Assembly: GCA_013407085.1 (NCBI GenBank)
Contig: JACCGJ010001822.1
Span: forward strand, 21,797-85,796
Direction: 5' to 3'
Length of the DNA: 64,000 bases
DNA from: Atriophallophorus winterbourni
Lineage: Eukaryota > Platyhelminthes > Trematoda > Plagiorchiida > Microphallidae
The notes under the pieces were generated by a model. The model was not told the origin of the DNA. It was given only the letters and a program-made list of their open reading frames with translations, and made no database searches. Position numbers and translations under genes: made by a program. Of the stretch, positions 63,876 to 64,000 are shown in pieces; the stretch's first letter is position 1; each line of letters starts with the position of its first letter.

Positions 63876-64000
63876 ATCATGTATACCTTAACAAGGTCGT
63901 AGCGCAAACTAGCCTGTGCCTTAATCTACGTACATATTGTATATGCGACGAAGTTGTGTTCATCAAATGGACAAAAAAATTCCACTAGACGGGATATATT

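Overview
The window is eukaryotic and almost entirely transposable-element DNA, with one convincing host gene, a calmodulin-like EF-hand gene. The likely source is a flatworm, probably a trematode. The reasons are the mix of Penelope-like elements (PLEs) carrying GIY-YIG nucleases, CR1-like LINEs whose ORF1 has a PHD-type cysteine/histidine cluster, RTE-type LINEs, Gypsy, MULE and Merlin relics, and introns of 32-51 nt. The EF-hand gene has two tiny introns at its 5' end and two long ones at its 3' end, the pattern described for schistosome genes. The species is not identifiable from sequence alone. Element family labels used here (PLE-A/B/C, LINE-A/B/C/D) are local to this annotation.

Layout, 0-23 kb: a LINE-B fragment split by a 1,000-N gap; PLE-A fragments (1.2-3.3 kb); a LINE-A 3' end (4.26-4.52); a rearranged Gypsy pol on the minus strand with a partial tandem duplication of its integrase (5.4-7.37); two PLE-B copies head to head forming a large inverted repeat (7.37-11.64); a second, longer 994-bp tandem array of Gypsy integrase (12.43-15.69); a LINE-C ORF1 (15.69-16.80); an RTE 3' end (16.82-18.05); PLE and LINE-C fragments (18.1-19.66); and a plus-strand LINE-C with an internal deletion (20.1-22.08).

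22-37 kb: a minus-strand LINE-B joined in frame to a PLE-C 5' piece (22.14-23.64); a PLE-C copy (23.64-25.75); then two near-identical LINE-A copies in tandem on the minus strand (25.80-30.57 and 30.72-36.92). The second is interrupted by a 1.9-kb 5'-truncated LINE-B.

37-64 kb: two diverged MULE transposase genes with SWIM zinc fingers on the plus strand (37.1-39.4 degenerate; 41.38-43.45 nearly intact, five exons); LINE fragments (44.6-46.9); the calmodulin-like gene (47.895-52.331) with a MITE-like element in its third intron; a PLE-A unit bounded by inverted repeats (52.56-53.89); LINE and RTE fragments (54.2-57.3); a long tetranucleotide microsatellite (57.75-58.02); a Merlin/ISXO2-type transposase fossil (59.9-60.44); a PLE fragment (61.55-62.35); and a degenerate LINE (62.39-63.87). 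A short repeat with a hammerhead-ribozyme-like core recurs between 40.6 and 60.9 kb.

Most element genes carry stops and frameshifts, so little here is likely to be mobile. The MULE at 41.4 kb (one in-frame stop), the LINE-C RT at 20.99-21.90 and parts of LINE-A are the least damaged. I found no tRNA, rRNA or CRISPR. No wholly new system is evident. The most unusual structures are the integrase tandem arrays that share one junction, the head-to-head PLE pair, the in-frame PLE/LINE chimera and the hammerhead-like repeat.
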